From assembly GCA_025201865.1 (NCBI GenBank), contig MU602860.1:13686-30214 (forward strand): DNA of 16,529 nt, given 5' to 3'. Below, piece by piece: positions 15,428 to 16,529 of the stretch; position 1 is the stretch's first letter; each line of letters opens with the position of its first letter. The notes under the pieces were generated by a model that saw only the letters and a program-made list of their open reading frames with translations, had not been told where the DNA came from and made no database searches. Position numbers and translations under genes: made by a program. The DNA is from Ramicandelaber brevisporus. Lineage: Eukaryota; Kickxellomycota; Ramicandelaberales; Ramicandelaberaceae.

Positions 15428-15721
15428 TTAAAACTGTGAACCGCCCTCGTCGCCACAATTACTGCTACAAGAGGACTCCTTGGCCCTAGATTCTTCGGTC
15501 TCCGTGTCAAATGATATAGATTCCCCTTCAATACTCAAGGTCGCAATAATGACTCCTGATTTATAATCTAAATGAATTAAACCTGCTCGACGGATGCCTT
15601 GAGGTTTGGTAACTCTCTTCCCCGTTTCCTTCACTACTTGACAGTTTGAAATATCTTTGCTTGTACTAGCTTTAATTCTGAACTGGCTTGCGTCAAAATG
15701 AGTGCTCACTATCGTCCACAT
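15428..15721 (-). CDS. Short hypothetical protein, 97 aa, overlapping the RS gene head to head
   Basis: ATG at 15721, stop TAA at 15430-15428. The peptide starts MWTIVSTHFDASQF, has a hydrophobic/Gly core (GIRRAGLIHLDYKSG and ATLSIEGESISF) and ends in an acidic Ser/Cys-rich tail. It is not low complexity, and roughly 70 % of codons begin with a purine, as real genes do. No family was recognised. It overlaps the first 24 bases of the plus-strand RS gene, with the two start codons facing each other. It might instead be a 3' exon whose start is elsewhere: CAG at 15685-15683 on the minus strand (TTGACGCAAGCCAG) resembles an acceptor. Confidence 0.45.
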   Translation of the reverse strand: MWTIVSTHFDASQFRIKASTSKDISNCQVVKETGKRVTKPQGIRRAGLIHLDYKSGVIIATLSIEGESISFDTETEESRAKESSCSSNCGDEGGSQF

Positions 15722-16529
15722 CGCTCTCGCTCACGTTCACGTTCACGTTCTCGTTCTCGTTCTCGTGATTCGCGAGGTAGACGACGCCGTAATTCTCGTT
15801 CGCGCTCTCGTTCTCATCCACGTCGTTCACGTTCTCGTTCTCGCTCTCGTGATTCGCGAAGTAGACGACGTCGTGATTCTCGCTCGCGCTCTCGTTCACC
15901 TGTGCGTGCTTCTCAGCCTATTCGCTCCAATATTTTCAGCATTCAAGATGGTATTGCGATCGTGGTCTTCCTTGCCAGAGATACTCCCTGGATCAATACA
16001 CTCAATAAAATTTTGAAGAGACTCAGACGTATGAAATTGGACCGGGATTTGATCATATGGCGAGACTTGCTTGAAGCGTTTTTAACACTAGCGAACCAGC
16101 TCGTACCTCACATCTCCAATATAGCGAGGCTTGCTTCCTCAATTCAGTCACTCAACCGCCATCACATCAATTCATTTATCAATTTGTTGGACAAAGCAAA
16201 GCGACGATCTCCAGAGAAAAATGATAACATCGATATTCTACACCGTTCTTTTGGTAAAAGTTCATGGAATGTCGGTATGGCTGATACTTATACTCGTCTG
16301 TACCGCTTGAAAGCTCAGAAACTGTATATTTGCAACTGTGAGAATGGCAAACTTATTAATATTGATTCCATTGGTATTACCGTATCAGGTCACTGTGACT
16401 TAGAGAGACTCATTAATGGTAGATCATTGTGTGCAAAGAGATGCCGGCCAAATAGTATGAGTTATAAATTTCACTCAATTGGATCCACGCTATTCATCAG
16501 AATTCACCGTGAAAGATACTATAATATGA
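15698..16529 (+). CDS. Protein with N-terminal RS domain, 3'-partial (at least 277 codons)
   Basis: From ATG at 15698 the frame is open to the end of the window without a stop, so the gene continues beyond. An in-frame TGA at 15647 precedes the ATG, so the start is firm for an unspliced leader. Residues 9-70 are an Arg-Ser domain of SR repeats with two DSR(G/S)RRRR blocks, made by an in-frame 84-bp duplication. After SPVRASQPIRS the sequence becomes ordinary: a short hydrophobic stretch at 85-93 (GIAIVVFLA), helix-like Leu/Ile/Arg-rich sequence to about 170, and a region with C212, C214, H232, C233, C245, C249, possibly metal-binding. No RRM is visible, so it is not a classical SR protein, which has the RRM first. 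RS domains direct proteins to nuclear speckles and splicing complexes and are SRPK targets; a splicing-related role is inferred from this alone. Confidence 0.75.
   Translation, partial: MSAHYRPHRSRSRSRSRSRSRSRDSRGRRRRNSRSRSRSHPRRSRSRSRSRDSRSRRRRDSRSRSRSPVRASQPIRSNIFSIQDGIAIVVFLARDTPWINTLNKILKRLRRMKLDRDLIIWRDLLEAFLTLANQLVPHISNIARLASSIQSLNRHHINSFINLLDKAKRRSPEKNDNIDILHRSFGKSSWNVGMADTYTRLYRLKAQKLYICNCENGKLINIDSIGITVSGHCDLERLINGRSLCAKRCRPNSMSYKFHSIGSTLFIRIHRERYYNM
15761..15859 (+). repeat. 84-bp in-frame duplication in the RS domain
   Basis: TCTCGTGATTCGCGA occurs at 15761-15775 and 15845-15859, and the flanking sequence is alike through GTAGACGACG and the following SR codons. The period is 84 bp (28 residues), in frame. 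Synonymous differences show that it is not recent. Confidence 0.8.

Noticed and set aside
15693-15899. Minus-strand ORF of Asn/Glu/Val repeats
   Set aside because: It is the antisense reading of the RS-domain repeat; the plus-strand RS frame continues into a long ordinary coding region.
15702-16016. Plus-strand Val/Leu/His-rich ORF in the RS region
   Set aside because: It is a shifted frame of the same repeats; it ends at 16016 while the RS frame remains open to the window end.

Overview
This is an intron-poor, gene-dense stretch of eukaryotic nuclear DNA. The best fit is a fungus, probably an early-diverging (zygomycete-grade) lineage. Reasons: a Yrb2/Hba1/RanBP3-type FG plus Ran-binding-domain protein, a bZIP whose basic region and zipper register match Gcn4, short GT..CTRAY..AG intron signals, intergenic gaps as small as 69-86 bp, and very heavy Gln/Asn/Ser homorepeats. 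The fungal assignment is inference from domain content and gene style; no marker settles the lineage. No bacterial, viral or transposon genes were recognised.

Layout from left to right. (1) 1-860 (+): 3' part of a Gln-rich, then Arg/Ser/Pro-rich basic protein that begins upstream of the window. A short intron at 707-768 probably removes the apparent stop at 712. (2) 1048-1119 (+): tRNA-Glu(TTC). (3) 1274-4699 (-): a 1141-residue Asn/Gln-rich protein with two LIM domains 256 residues apart. (4) 4700-5326: a shared divergent promoter with repeated modules. (5) 5327-6823 (+): a Yrb2/RanBP3-like nuclear export cofactor. (6) 6910-7539 (+): a small protein with two FF domains, an RS-like patch and a strange Ile/Val tail encoded by an ATA microsatellite. 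(7) 7609-11931 (-): a 1440-residue bZIP transcription factor, convergent with (6). (8) 11932-13464: a 1.5 kb gene-free region whose first ~950 bp are almost free of ATG on the minus strand and carry a good intron signal; it looks like a long 5' leader of the bZIP gene. (9) 13465-14742 (-): a Ser/Gln-rich protein of unknown family. (10) 15428-15721 (-): a short, coding-like ORF overlapping head to head with (11) 15698-16529 (+): an open-ended gene with an N-terminal RS domain, which runs off the window.

Several products belong to nuclear RNA and transport biology (RanBP3/Yrb2-like, FF-domain, RS-domain) next to transcriptional regulators (bZIP, LIM). They do not form an operon or an evident system. 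The main points for a second look are the RS gene and its opposing ORF, the hidden intron in the first gene, the microsatellite-coded hydrophobic tail of the FF protein, and the ATG-depleted bZIP leader.
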